A DNA stretch of 64,000 nucleotides from Candidatus Marispirochaeta associata (GTDB lineage Bacteria > Spirochaetota > Spirochaetia > JC444 > Marispirochaetaceae). The notes below the pieces were generated by a model. That model saw nothing but the letters and a program-made list of their open reading frames with translations. It ran no database searches and had not been told where the DNA came from. The position numbers were made by a program, and so were the translations under genes. The stretch is taken from assembly GCA_001749745.1 (NCBI GenBank), contig JWTM01000396.1, positions 62,001 through 126,000 of the forward strand, in the 5' to 3' direction. Shown piece after piece: positions 1 to 8,658 of this stretch; position 1 is the stretch's first letter, and the number at the start of each line of letters is the position of its first letter.

Positions 1-861
1 CTGCGCGCGAAGCTTCCCGGACTCGTCGCCCCGGAGAGTAGCGTCGCCAGCATAGCCGCCTACTTCGTCGAGAAGTACGGCTTCGATCCTCAATGTGCGG
101 TCATAGCCGGTTCGGGGGACAATCCGCAGACCAAGGTATTGGTGGCGGGCAACCTCTTGAGTCTCGGTTCAAGTTTTGTCTTCATGGTCGGTCCCGCCGG
201 AGATGAGCCCGACGGGATGACGCTCGATACGGAAGGGTTTGCCAACGCCATGTACGACGGTCTCGGACGGCCGTTCATCTTCGGTTGCCGAACCAACGGG
301 GCGATGGTCTGGGACCGGGTACGGACCGCCGCCGGGTCGTCGAAGGGGGACTACGCCGCAGCCGATAAGGCCCTGGCTGCGACGGCTCCCGGTTCGGTGC
401 TCTTCCTCTACCAGCCCTTTGGAGAATCCTTTCCGGTCTCCCCGGCTTTCGAGGCGCAGCGCTTCGACTACGACGGCGTCTCCCTCGAACGGGATTATCC
501 GGGGATCGTCGATTCTTCCTTGGCCGCCGTCTACCTCTACTCCCGGGGATTCACCCCAGAGAGCGGTGATCCTCTGTTTGTTACCGGAGGACCCGCGGGC
601 AGTAGAGAGATACTGCGCCGGGTGGCGGCCATCTGGCGGCGTCCGGCGGTCCCCATCGGCAGCGTAGGGGCGGCCTTGGGTGCGGCCGTGGCCGGGGCCT
701 ACGGAGCCGAACGGGCGGCGGGACGAGAACTGGATGTCGAGGCGCTTCGGAGACAGGTGTTGCCTCGGGGCGAGGCGGTCTATCCGAAGGATGAGGATGT
801 CGAGGCTTATCATGCAGCAGGGGGATACCTGGAGCGCTTCGCCGCAGCCTACGCCTATTAA
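1..861 (+). CDS. FGGY-family sugar kinase, xylulokinase-like (5' end outside window)
   Basis: This is the C-terminal part (286 codons visible) of a carbohydrate kinase that would phosphorylate a pentulose or similar sugar with ATP in the cytoplasm. The reading frame is open from base 1, so the start lies upstream; the first ATG at 139 is internal because conserved sequence precedes it (GSGDNPQT around residues 38-45, the phosphate-binding region of FGGY kinases). The rest fits the FGGY C-terminal ATPase domain: a Gly-rich SLGSS stretch, and a C-terminal GGPAGSREILRRVAAIW segment resembling the adenosine-binding motif of xylulokinases. FGGY kinases are about 500 residues, so roughly 200 are missing. 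It ends 4 bp into the convergent receiver-Hpt gene. Substrate is not determinable here. Confidence 0.85.
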   Translation: MRAKLPGLVAPESSVASIAAYFVEKYGFDPQCAVIAGSGDNPQTKVLVAGNLLSLGSSFVFMVGPAGDEPDGMTLDTEGFANAMYDGLGRPFIFGCRTNGAMVWDRVRTAAGSSKGDYAAADKALAATAPGSVLFLYQPFGESFPVSPAFEAQRFDYDGVSLERDYPGIVDSSLAAVYLYSRGFTPESGDPLFVTGGPAGSREILRRVAAIWRRPAVPIGSVGAALGAAVAGAYGAERAAGRELDVEALRRQVLPRGEAVYPKDEDVEAYHAAGGYLERFAAAYAY

Positions 862-1763
862 GGGTCTTTCTCTATTTCAGGGTCTATGAAGCGCACCAGT
901 TCACGAGTATGGAGCTGGTTCAGCGCGCGTTTCAGATAGGCCTGTAGATCCTGCCTGAGCTTTTCCGGACCGGGAATGACCGCGTACTCCCCGGGAAGAA
1001 AGAGGCGATGCCCGCCCTCGATTTCCCGGAAGAGGAGGCCGTTCTTGTCGAGATACGTTGCGAACTCCTCTCCGTGGAGAAGGATACGTACCGCCAGATA
1101 GATCTCGGCGCTACGCCTCCGGTACTCCTCGAGACCGAGGGCTCCGAAGGAGCCTTTGAGGCTGTGGGCCTCCCGGGCGATGAGCTGCATGTCGTCTTCG
1201 TCAAACCCCTGGATAATGAGTTCCAGATGCTCCCGGATCTCAGCCGGCGCTACCTCCATCATCCTGCGGCAGCTCTCGTCGCTGTAGTCGCGTTCTTTAA
1301 TCGTGCGTAGAATCCGGGAAGAGAGTTCAGATTCGGCGGGATCCTCTTCCGGCGCCTGCATAATCTCCTCCGCTTGCTCGATTCCGAGTAGCTCCTTTAG
1401 GAGGGTATGCAGGGTAGTTGCAGGGAAGGGTTTCGAAATGAGCCGGCTGAATCCGTCCGCAAGGCAGCGCCGGCGGGTTTTTTCGTCGGAGAAACCGGAG
1501 ATCGCCACTATGGGTGCCCGGTTTCCGGTATCTTTCAGTCGTTTCGCCGTCTCGAAGCCGTCAATTCCGGGTAGCTGGAGATCGAGCAGGATCAGATCAA
1601 ACTGCTTCCCGCCGGCTTTTTGCAGCGCTTCCTCTCCGCTCGAGGCGCATTGAACAGTGCACTCGAGGCGGGTGAGAATCTCATTTATGACAAACTGATT
1701 GACGCGGTTATCTTCAACCAGCAGAATAGCAGAATTGTGGTGCTTCATAGTATCTGATATCAT
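858..1763 (-). CDS. Receiver domain-Hpt phosphorelay protein
   Basis: A 301-residue cytoplasmic signalling protein. Residues about 12-130 form a CheY-like receiver: acidic pair in LLVEDN, phospho-acceptor Asp in LILLDLQLPG, and conserved Lys in SKPFP. Residues about 165-240 form a histidine phosphotransfer (Hpt) domain with the AREAHSLKGSFGALG motif containing the phospho-His. The last 65 residues match nothing I recognise. There is no kinase core and no DNA-binding output, so it most likely relays phosphate between a hybrid kinase and another receiver. It has no partner kinase next to it. Two in-frame ATGs exist (1763 and 1748); neither has a good Shine-Dalgarno. It is divergent from the FGGY kinase that follows. 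Confidence 0.85.
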   Translation of the reverse strand: MISDTMKHHNSAILLVEDNRVNQFVINEILTRLECTVQCASSGEEALQKAGGKQFDLILLDLQLPGIDGFETAKRLKDTGNRAPIVAISGFSDEKTRRRCLADGFSRLISKPFPATTLHTLLKELLGIEQAEEIMQAPEEDPAESELSSRILRTIKERDYSDESCRRMMEVAPAEIREHLELIIQGFDEDDMQLIAREAHSLKGSFGALGLEEYRRRSAEIYLAVRILLHGEEFATYLDKNGLLFREIEGGHRLFLPGEYAVIPGPEKLRQDLQAYLKRALNQLHTRELVRFIDPEIEKDP

Positions 1764-1793
1764 CTATAGTAGTTTTTCAAGGAGAATGCAAAT

Positions 1794-3380
1794 CTGACGC
1801 AGCAAAAAGAGCAAGCTCAAGCCTGGATTCTGGCCCTCGATGCAGGGGGCAGCGGCATACGGGCGGCGGCCGTCGACAGGACCGGTAAACGGATTGCGAT
1901 GAAACATCGGCGCCTACAAGCCCTCGACCTGACAGAAGGTGCCGTGGAATACGACCCTGAAGAGGTACTGGAGATTTGTAGAGGTTTAGCCGGCGATCTC
2001 TGTGCTCACTCCGGACTCGCCTCCCATCCCGCCGCCCTGGCGATTTCGGTACAGCGGGCCACCTTCTGCCTCTGGGAGCGGGAAACAGGCCGTCCGGTCA
2101 CCAATCTCATCGGCTGGTCCGATGTCCGCTCGACCGGGACCGCCGAGAGAATGAATCGATCACCAATCTGGCGTATTATCCGCTTCGGCGTCGGGGTCTT
2201 GGCCAGGATCACCGGCAGCGCCTTCTTCCGCACTGCCTCTATGCTCCGCTTTACCACCGTGCATGTCTCCTGTCGGCTGAAATACCTCCTCGACCGGGAT
2301 GCGGAGCTGCGCAGGCGTTGCGAAGCGGGGGAACTCTGCTTCGGTACCCTGGACACCTGGCTGCTTTACCGCTTGAGCGGCGGTACGGTCTGGGCGACCG
2401 ACCGCTCTAACGCGGCGGCCACCTCCCTCTATAATCCCTTCGACCTGAAGTGGAACCGCCTCTTTTTCTGGTTGTTCAACATCCCCGGAGCGATCTTTCC
2501 GCCGGTCCGGGATACGGTATCCGACTTCGGTCTTACTGATCCCGCCGTTTTCACCGGGATAGAGACCCCTATTCGAGCTCTGGTCGGGGATCAGATGGCC
2601 GCCCTTTTCGGCCACCGTTGTTTTACTCCGGGAGAAGTTAAGGTCTCCAAGGGTTCCGGCGCCTTCGTCACCATCAATGTGGGGCGGAAGCCCCACTTCT
2701 CTCCCCGGGGGCTTTTTCCGCTGATAGCCTGGTCTTTGGAGGGGGAGGTTACCTATATGCTCGAGGGGCAGGTCGCCTCGGTGGGTACCCTCATCGACTG
2801 GCTCTCAGCGGAGGTCGGTTTCGCCGCCTCTCCCGAAGAGCTGGACCGCCTGGCCGAACAGGCCTCGGATTCGGGGGGCGTCGTCTTTTTACCCCCCCCC
2901 CTCGGAATCCGCTTTCCCTACTTCCTCTCCCGCATGCGAGGCGCTATCTTTGGTCTGGGCCTGACCACGAAGAAGGAGCAGATTGCCCTGGCTCTATACG
3001 AAGGAATCGCCTACAGGGTAGCGGAGATTATCCGGGGTATCGAGAAGGATCTCAAAGTAAGGGTACGGGAGCTGAAGGTAGACGGCGGGGTCAGCCGTTC
3101 GACGATCCTCATGCGCCTGCTCTCGGCCTCATGCGCCATTCCGGTGCTGCGTTCGGCCGAGCTCGAGTTGAGCGGAATCGGCGCGGCCTATCTGGCCGGC
3201 ATCGGCATCGGCTGGTGGCGGAATCCCGAGGAGATCAGCCGGCTGCAGCAGGAGTACGAGGTCTTCACCAATCAGGTTCACGAAGCGCGGATGCAGGGGG
3301 GGTACGCCCGCTGGAGGGCGGGGGTAGACGCCGCCCGGGATTTCAGCCGCCGGAGCGCACGGATCAAAAAACGTCGTTGA
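1794..3380 (+). CDS. FGGY-family carbohydrate kinase with probable CTG start
   Basis: A complete FGGY kinase of about 528 residues, transferring phosphate from ATP to a sugar or polyol. The first ATG (1899) is too far in: the preceding in-frame codons encode ILALDAGGSGIRAAAVD, the N-terminal phosphate-1 motif that the fold needs. In that upstream frame there is no ATG, GTG or TTG before the stop at 1770. CTG at 1794 sits 9 nt after AAGGAG (1779-1784) and is the best start. Other motifs: GDQMAALFGH, KVSKGSGAFVTIN (phosphate-2 region) and DGGVSRSTILMRLLS (adenosine motif). An uninterrupted run of ten C lies at 2892-2901 inside the gene. Substrate unknown; a second FGGY kinase is 1 kb away. Confidence 0.85.
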   Translation: MTQQKEQAQAWILALDAGGSGIRAAAVDRTGKRIAMKHRRLQALDLTEGAVEYDPEEVLEICRGLAGDLCAHSGLASHPAALAISVQRATFCLWERETGRPVTNLIGWSDVRSTGTAERMNRSPIWRIIRFGVGVLARITGSAFFRTASMLRFTTVHVSCRLKYLLDRDAELRRRCEAGELCFGTLDTWLLYRLSGGTVWATDRSNAAATSLYNPFDLKWNRLFFWLFNIPGAIFPPVRDTVSDFGLTDPAVFTGIETPIRALVGDQMAALFGHRCFTPGEVKVSKGSGAFVTINVGRKPHFSPRGLFPLIAWSLEGEVTYMLEGQVASVGTLIDWLSAEVGFAASPEELDRLAEQASDSGGVVFLPPPLGIRFPYFLSRMRGAIFGLGLTTKKEQIALALYEGIAYRVAEIIRGIEKDLKVRVRELKVDGGVSRSTILMRLLSASCAIPVLRSAELELSGIGAAYLAGIGIGWWRNPEEISRLQQEYEVFTNQVHEARMQGGYARWRAGVDAARDFSRRSARIKKRR

Positions 3381-3413
3381 CCGATCGGGAGGAAGGAGCT
3401 ACTATAAGCCTCG

Positions 3414-4136
3414 ATGATTCGAACGATACTCTTTCTCATCGCTTATTTTACGGTAACAACCCTGGCGATTCCATTCGCCCTTTCAACCGGAGTACTCAAA
3501 CTCCTCCGTCTCCACCGGCTGGAGCGTTTCTATGTGGGCATCCTGGCCCGCGGACTGGCCAGTTTCTATCTTCGCATCAGCGGAGCCCGGGTAGAGGTCG
3601 AGGGGAGGGAACACCTCGAAGGTCTGCATGGTCGCCCGCTCTGTATCGTCAGTAATCATCAGGGCATGGCCGACATTCCCGTCATAGTCGCCACCATGCC
3701 CTTCCCGGTCGGGTTTATCGCCAAAAAGTCGCTCCTCTATTTTCCCTGGGTCGGCATCATGATGTGGGCGCTGCGCTGCGTGCCGATCGACCGCTCAAGT
3801 CCCCGCTCGGCGATCAAGGCGATCGACACGGGGATCCGCAATATCAAGAACGGATTTCCCATGCTGATCTTCCCCGAAGGGACCCGCAGCCGGGGAAAAC
3901 CCATGGCGCACTTTAAAAAAGGGAGTCTCAAGCTTGCTTTACGCTCCAATGCGACCATTCTCCCCTTGAGCATAAACGGCAGCTACCATCTGGTCGAAGA
4001 GACCGGCCGGCTTCAACCAACCAAGGTCTCGATTACCTTCCATGCCCCCGTTCCGACTGCGGAACTCTCCAGGGAAGAGCGGGATACCCTCATTACCGAC
4101 CTCGAGGCTACCGTCGCCTCCGCCGTAAAAGCATAG
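3414..4136 (+). CDS. plsC: 1-acyl-sn-glycerol-3-phosphate acyltransferase (PlsC family)
   Basis: Makes phosphatidic acid by acylating lysophosphatidic acid at the inner membrane. The 240-residue protein has a hydrophobic N-terminus (residues 1-30), the catalytic block I NHQGMAD at 81-87 (family NHx4D), the glycerophosphate-binding FPEGTRSRG at 153-161, and a basic stretch between. Length is normal for the family. It starts 33 bp after the FGGY kinase and is followed by a small gene and a diacylglycerol-kinase-like gene on the same strand, so a lipid-related transcription unit is plausible. The acyl donor (CoA or ACP) cannot be told from sequence. Family assignment is firm; the symbol is by family only. 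Confidence 0.88.
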   Translation: MIRTILFLIAYFTVTTLAIPFALSTGVLKLLRLHRLERFYVGILARGLASFYLRISGARVEVEGREHLEGLHGRPLCIVSNHQGMADIPVIVATMPFPVGFIAKKSLLYFPWVGIMMWALRCVPIDRSSPRSAIKAIDTGIRNIKNGFPMLIFPEGTRSRGKPMAHFKKGSLKLALRSNATILPLSINGSYHLVEETGRLQPTKVSITFHAPVPTAELSREERDTLITDLEATVASAVKA

Positions 4137-4212
4137 GCTGCTCCGGATCCTCGACTCCTTGTTGGATTCTCCTCTCTGGGTGCGTATATTTACCTGTAAC
4201 GGAGGATTCTCC

Positions 4213-4575
4213 ATGCTGGCAGAGATACAGGAAACCCGACAGATTGACGGAGAAGGATACCGGCGCTGGTTTACCGACGAGAAGCTGGATCTTATCATCT
4301 GGTACCGTGAAGCAGGAGGAGAAATTACCGGTTTTCAACTCTGTTACGATAAGGATACGGAGGAGAAGGCCCTGACCTGGACCCGGGACGGCGGTTTTGT
4401 TCACGAACGAGTGGACAGCGGCGAGACGAAAGGCTACGGGCATAAGGGGACCCCGATTATGGTGGCCGACGGAGAGTTCCAAAAGAGCCGTGCTTTGACT
4501 CAGTTTAGGGAACGGGCGCTGAAGATCGATCGGAGCCTCCGGGAGTTCCTCCTGGCCACAATGGCCAAGGCCTAG
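4213..4575 (+). CDS. Conserved hypothetical protein, 120 residues
   Basis: I do not recognise a family. The start is placed at ATG 4213, 7 nt after a strong GGAGG (4201-4205), rather than the upstream ATG at 4159 which has no ribosome-binding site. The protein is soluble and rich in Glu, Lys, Tyr and Trp, with no signal peptide or membrane segment. It reads like a small mixed alpha/beta domain, with a beta-rich first two thirds (repeated WYREAGGEITGFQLCYD-type strands) and a helical C-terminus. It sits between plsC and a diacylglycerol-kinase-like gene, 11 bp from the latter, so co-transcription is likely. No function is proposed. Confidence 0.75.
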   Translation: MLAEIQETRQIDGEGYRRWFTDEKLDLIIWYREAGGEITGFQLCYDKDTEEKALTWTRDGGFVHERVDSGETKGYGHKGTPIMVADGEFQKSRALTQFRERALKIDRSLREFLLATMAKA

Positions 4576-4586
4576 GCTCATCCTTT

Positions 4587-5678
4587 ATGCGCAGTATAGA
4601 TTCGGCTCTCTTCCTGATTAATCCCAACCGCTTTCCCGATTACGCCAAGAAGCTGAAACGAATCTTGAAGGTCTACCGCGCCCCCCACTTGAAGGAGTGT
4701 AGGGATGCCGATGAGTTCCGCCGTTCGGTGGAGGAGTTCGCCGCAGGGCCCCTGCGCTTTCTCCTGATCTGGGGGGGCGACGGGACGGCCAATCTGGCGA
4801 TAAACAGCTTTATGCAGGCTTCCGACAGGATGCGCAGCGGAAAAGCATTGGGCTTTCTCCGCGGAGGAAGCGGCAACGGGATTCAGGACTCCTACGAGGT
4901 TCCCCGTTCATTGCTGGGGCAAGTCAAATCCTACCTGGAGGGGATGGAGAAGGAATATCTCCAGACGGTCGATCTTATCCGTATAGACGACGGACGGGAG
5001 CAGCGCTACGCTCAGCTGGCCGGGGTCGGTCTCGACGCCCAGGTTTTGGAGTACCGGGAAGGATCGGGCAAGGGGCGTCCCGGGATGGGAAACTATATCC
5101 GTTCGGTTCTCCGTACCTGGTGGCGCGATTTCGATGAGCTTCGGGTGCACAAGGATGTGGTGATGCGTCGCGGGAAGTACGCCTTCAAGGGGACAAGGAC
5201 CAATGCCGAGTTTCCCTTCGATGAGTTTACCCGCAGTACCCGTTCCCCGCTGCTCGAGGTTGCGACCCGGCCCTACTATGCCAAGATGTTCAAGATCGCG
5301 CCGGACGTGGTTTGTAACGACGGCGTGCTCGATATCTACAGCTACAACTTTCATCGCCGACGGGAGTTCCTCTTCAATCTGATGGGGATCTGGAACGGCT
5401 GGCACAGCCGCATCAATCGGCTACAGGCGCGGCGGGAGCGGCCGGTGATTGAGCGTTATGAGGTCGAGCAGGTGGCTATCGAACAGAGGCAGCCCTTCGC
5501 TTATCATCTGGACGGGGAACTCGCCCGGTGCAGCCTCCCCGACGAACGGGGAGTATATACCCTCAAGGCTGAGATCGTCCCTTCGTCGATTACTTTCATC
5601 GTCCCGGGAAGCTTCTACCGCAAGTTTCATCCCTTTGATGACGATAGATTTCGATCCTCCCGTCTAAAAAATCGCTGA
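4587..5678 (+). CDS. Diacylglycerol kinase catalytic-domain protein (YegS/DgkB-like lipid kinase)
   Basis: A 363-residue member of the DAGK_cat/LCB5 superfamily, which phosphorylates lipids such as diacylglycerol at the membrane face. Visible motifs: LINPN near residue 10, the nucleotide-binding GGDGTANL at 63-70, and GGSGNGIQ at 93-100 (equivalent to the usual GGTGND/FA motif). The C-terminal half fits the beta-rich domain of the family, including HLDGE near residue 312. It follows a hypothetical gene and plsC on the same strand, which supports a role in phospholipid recycling. Its last 83 bp overlap the end of the convergent beta-propeller gene. The lipid substrate is unknown. Confidence 0.8.
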   Translation: MRSIDSALFLINPNRFPDYAKKLKRILKVYRAPHLKECRDADEFRRSVEEFAAGPLRFLLIWGGDGTANLAINSFMQASDRMRSGKALGFLRGGSGNGIQDSYEVPRSLLGQVKSYLEGMEKEYLQTVDLIRIDDGREQRYAQLAGVGLDAQVLEYREGSGKGRPGMGNYIRSVLRTWWRDFDELRVHKDVVMRRGKYAFKGTRTNAEFPFDEFTRSTRSPLLEVATRPYYAKMFKIAPDVVCNDGVLDIYSYNFHRRREFLFNLMGIWNGWHSRINRLQARRERPVIERYEVEQVAIEQRQPFAYHLDGELARCSLPDERGVYTLKAEIVPSSITFIVPGSFYRKFHPFDDDRFRSSRLKNR

Positions 5679-6816
5679 AATAGAGATAATCCCCCGCCGG
5701 CGCTACCGCGAGCCCGGTAGGTTGATTACCGCCCCAGGTCCAGTCGACCAGTTTCCATGCTTCCGTATCGACAACAAAGAGTTTGCCGAACTCAGGTCCC
5801 TTGCGGGTATAGTCCTCCGGATTGTTCGGTCCCCGGGAGGAGGCGTAGAGATAGCGTCCGTCCGGAGAGAGGGCGATGGTATTGATCTTGGGGCCTAAAT
5901 AGAGTGGGACGCCGAGTTTCTCCGTAGCAGGATAGAGGCGGTAGACGGTTCCGTAGCGCATATCCGAGGCGTAGAAGAGGTCTCGCGTCGGATGTCGAAC
6001 GATGTGACGCATCGCACCTCCTCGTCCTTCGATGATGCGTTCTACCTGCAGGGTTCGGGTGTCGATCGACACGATATCCCCCGTATCGTAGAGGGTAGTC
6101 AGTAGCAACTCCCCGTTCTCGGTTAGGGCCATTCCTCGGGGAATCCCGCCGACGGGGATACGGGCGATTTCCGAGAGCGTTTCGGTATTCACCACCGATA
6201 TGTCTTCGCTCAGCCAGTTAGAGACATAGACCCGGGACTCATCGGGCGAGGCGGTGAGCACCTTGGACCAGTTGCCCTTGAGCTGAATCGATCCGAGATA
6301 GGAGAAATCCTCGCCGTCGAAGCGGTGAATCCTGGCGGTTGTCATCTGAGAAACCCAGAGCTCCCCCAGCCGTTTTAACCAGATCGATTCGACGAATCCG
6401 ACCCGGGCGGCATGGACGGAGGGAGGAGCGAGCCGTCTCACCCGCGCCAGGGGGGCGGCGGTGTAGAGGTCGATTCCCCGGTCGTTTAGAAGCGGGACCG
6501 CCAGGAACATCCCGTTCGGCGAGACGGAGATACTCTTTGGTTGGGTCCCCGCAGGAAGCATTCCGGCCAGCCGCAGTCCGCTCCCCCGGCGCTCGAGCTT
6601 CGCCTCCAACAGCTTCCCGGTGAGCGCACTCTTTGGAATCTCTTTTGGGTAGTATCCCGGCGCTTCCAGGGTGAGGTGGATCCCCCGCTCGATGATTCTG
6701 CTTTCGGGAGGGAAGATGCGGAGGTTTGCATAATCATGCGCACTCATTCTGAGACTGATGAACAAGGCGAGGCACATAAAATAGTAGATTTTACGAGGTG
6801 GCTCTCTGTCCGCCAT
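5596..6816 (-). CDS. Exported YVTN/NHL-type beta-propeller protein
   Basis: About 406 residues if started at ATG 6816 (an upstream in-frame ATG at 6900 would lie inside a terminator-like hairpin; ATG 6777 is also possible). The N-terminus KIYYFMCLALFISL looks like a signal sequence or anchor. The body has repeated blades of the type SPDGRYLYASSRG, SPNGMFLAVPL and TENGELLLTTLYDTGDIVSIDTRTL, typical of YncE/YVTN seven-bladed propellers. Such proteins are usually periplasmic; binding partners vary widely, so no substrate is proposed. It lies downstream of the TRAP operon on the same strand but behind a hairpin, and its 3' end overlaps the DAGK-like gene by 83 bp. Confidence 0.75.
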   Translation of the reverse strand: MADREPPRKIYYFMCLALFISLRMSAHDYANLRIFPPESRIIERGIHLTLEAPGYYPKEIPKSALTGKLLEAKLERRGSGLRLAGMLPAGTQPKSISVSPNGMFLAVPLLNDRGIDLYTAAPLARVRRLAPPSVHAARVGFVESIWLKRLGELWVSQMTTARIHRFDGEDFSYLGSIQLKGNWSKVLTASPDESRVYVSNWLSEDISVVNTETLSEIARIPVGGIPRGMALTENGELLLTTLYDTGDIVSIDTRTLQVERIIEGRGGAMRHIVRHPTRDLFYASDMRYGTVYRLYPATEKLGVPLYLGPKINTIALSPDGRYLYASSRGPNNPEDYTRKGPEFGKLFVVDTEAWKLVDWTWGGNQPTGLAVAPAGDYLYFSDFLDGRIEIYRHQRDETCGRSFPGR

Positions 6817-6873
6817 CTTGAAATCAGTGTATGTGAGTTCACAACCTCTGGCAATATGGGTAGTGGAAAATGT

Positions 6874-6900
6874 ATGCAGTCCCGCAAAGCGGGACCGCAT
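6874..6900 (-). terminator. Hairpin terminator after dctM
   Basis: Immediately after the dctM stop codon there is a 12-bp stem (6874-6885 with 6889-6900, one G-T wobble) closed by a 3-nt loop; the core is GTCCCGC AAA GCGGGAC. The downstream minus strand is only moderately T-rich, so termination may be incomplete. It separates the TRAP operon from the beta-propeller gene. Confidence 0.6.
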
Positions 6901-6901
6901 G

Positions 6902-8176
6902 TTAAAAGAAGAGGCTTGGCAGAACTGTGGTTAAGATTGGAACATAGGCAATAATAAGGGCGACAATCACCATGGTGATAAAATAGGGAATAAGCATTCC
7001 AAGGGTCTCCTTGATTTTTATTCCCCCAATACTGGTAGCAATAAACAGTAATATTCCCACTGGAGGCGTTATCCCTCCTATGAGCAAGGTGACTACCATT
7101 AGCATAGCAATATGTATCGGATCGAAGCCATACTGGGCAGTTAAGGGGGTTAGTACGGGGACAAGAATTAGAATTGCAGATGTTCCGTCTAAAAATAATC
7201 CAACAATTAGAAAGAGCAGTATCAGAAGAAAGGTAATGATAGCCTTACTCGAGCTGATAGATAGCAGTAAGGATGCTACCTGCTGAGGAAACATGTTAAC
7301 GGTAAGCAACCAGCTGAATAGAGAAGCGGCTGCGATTATTATCATCGTAACCCCGGTCATAATAGCCGCATCATATATGCTATCAAAAAGCTTAGTCAGA
7401 TTAATCTCTTTTCGCACTATGCCTACGATTATCGCGTAAACGACCGCTACTGCACCTGATTCTGTAGCAGTAAAGACTCCGCTTAAGACTCCCCCGATAA
7501 TTATGAGCGGCATCAACAGTGCATCAATAGTATTAATAAAGGCGGAAATCTTCTGGCCCACGCTGGTTTTTGGATCGCGAGGATAATCGCGCTTGATAGA
7601 GATTATATAGGTGATAATCATTAGACCGATACCGACGAGAAGCCCTGGAATGATCCCTGCAATAAACAGCTGACCTACCGATAACCCAGTGATTGTTGCA
7701 TAGATAATAAACAGAATGCTGGGGGGAATTATTGGACCGATGCAGGATGAGGTACAGGTTACGACGACCGAGAAATCAGTGTCGTATCCTTTCTTCTTCA
7801 TTGCCGGAATGAGCATCGCTCCCATTACTGATGTGTCTGCAGCTGCGGATCCAGATATACCAGAGAAAAGAATACTGGCCAGAATATTAGTTTGAGCCAA
7901 TCCTCCCCTGATATGACCTACGAGAGTATCAGAAAAGTTTACAATTCGTTTTGTTATTCCACTTGAATTCATGAGCTGTCCAGCAAGCATGAACAGCGGG
8001 ATTGCCATAATCGGAAATGAATCGAGAGTGGTGAAGAAACGCTGGGCAATTAATTGGAGCGGCAGATCGGACATAAACACAATGGATATCAATGCTGAAC
8101 AGCCCAATGATAGTGCTATGGGTAGATTGATGAAGAGAAATAGAAAGAAGAGTGCGAATAGTATTATAGTCTGCAT
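6902..8176 (-). CDS. dctM: TRAP transporter large permease (DctM)
   Basis: The 12-TM large membrane subunit of a sodium-driven tripartite ATP-independent periplasmic transporter, 424 residues, the family's normal size. Hydrophobic segments run throughout. Conserved family signatures are visible: the PLFMLAG stretch near residue 60, GSAAADTSVMG near 110, PPSILFIIYATITG near 152, and GGITPPVG near 367. It overlaps dctQ at 8176 and follows it in the order P-Q-M, the standard operon. Codon and base composition are AT-richer than the flanking genes, suggesting acquisition from elsewhere. The substrate is an organic acid or sugar acid; it cannot be read from the permease. Confidence 0.93.
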   Translation of the reverse strand: MQTIILFALFFLFLFINLPIALSLGCSALISIVFMSDLPLQLIAQRFFTTLDSFPIMAIPLFMLAGQLMNSSGITKRIVNFSDTLVGHIRGGLAQTNILASILFSGISGSAAADTSVMGAMLIPAMKKKGYDTDFSVVVTCTSSCIGPIIPPSILFIIYATITGLSVGQLFIAGIIPGLLVGIGLMIITYIISIKRDYPRDPKTSVGQKISAFINTIDALLMPLIIIGGVLSGVFTATESGAVAVVYAIIVGIVRKEINLTKLFDSIYDAAIMTGVTMIIIAAASLFSWLLTVNMFPQQVASLLLSISSSKAIITFLLILLFLIVGLFLDGTSAILILVPVLTPLTAQYGFDPIHIAMLMVVTLLIGGITPPVGILLFIATSIGGIKIKETLGMLIPYFITMVIVALIIAYVPILTTVLPSLFF

Positions 8177-8658
8177 TAGTTACTCTCTCCTTGATTTTGT
8201 CCCCATTTAAAGTCTTTTAATCGATTCATTGATGCTTCTATCGAAAAAAGAAGAACCAGAAATCCACCCACAGGTATTCCAGCATATGGAATTGCGAGAG
8301 AAATCTTCAATGCAGGAGATGTAATTGATGCATTGTGAAGAACAAGCTTTGTACCGAAGACGATTAAGATAGTACAAAAGAAGGCGATCAGAAGAATGGA
8401 TATTCCAATTAAGATCATGTTCAACCTTGGACTCACTCTCTCTTCCAAAATATCAAGACTAAGATGAGCACCCTCCCGGAAGCCAAGACCGGCGGCTATC
8501 ATTGACGCCCAAACGAATAGGTATCTTGCAGTCTCTTCCGCCCAAGTAAATGAGTTATTAAAAACATAGCGCGCAATTACTTGCGCGCTAGTGACGAGAA
8601 CAACGGCGGCAAAAAGCGCCACCGCTGTTCCTTTAAAGAAGGAGTGAATTGCCTTCAT
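8176..8658 (-). CDS. dctQ: TRAP transporter small permease (DctQ)
   Basis: A 160-residue, four-TM subunit that pairs with DctM in the inner membrane. Visible features: N-terminal TM (residues about 10-30), the family's conserved FTWAEETARYLFVW segment near 37-50, GLGFREGAHLSLDIL near 57-72, and two further TMs. It shares one base with the dctP stop (TAATG) and overlaps dctM, so the three are translationally coupled. Confidence 0.92.
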   Translation of the reverse strand: MKAIHSFFKGTAVALFAAVVLVTSAQVIARYVFNNSFTWAEETARYLFVWASMIAAGLGFREGAHLSLDILEERVSPRLNMILIGISILLIAFFCTILIVFGTKLVLHNASITSPALKISLAIPYAGIPVGGFLVLLFSIEASMNRLKDFKWGQNQGESN

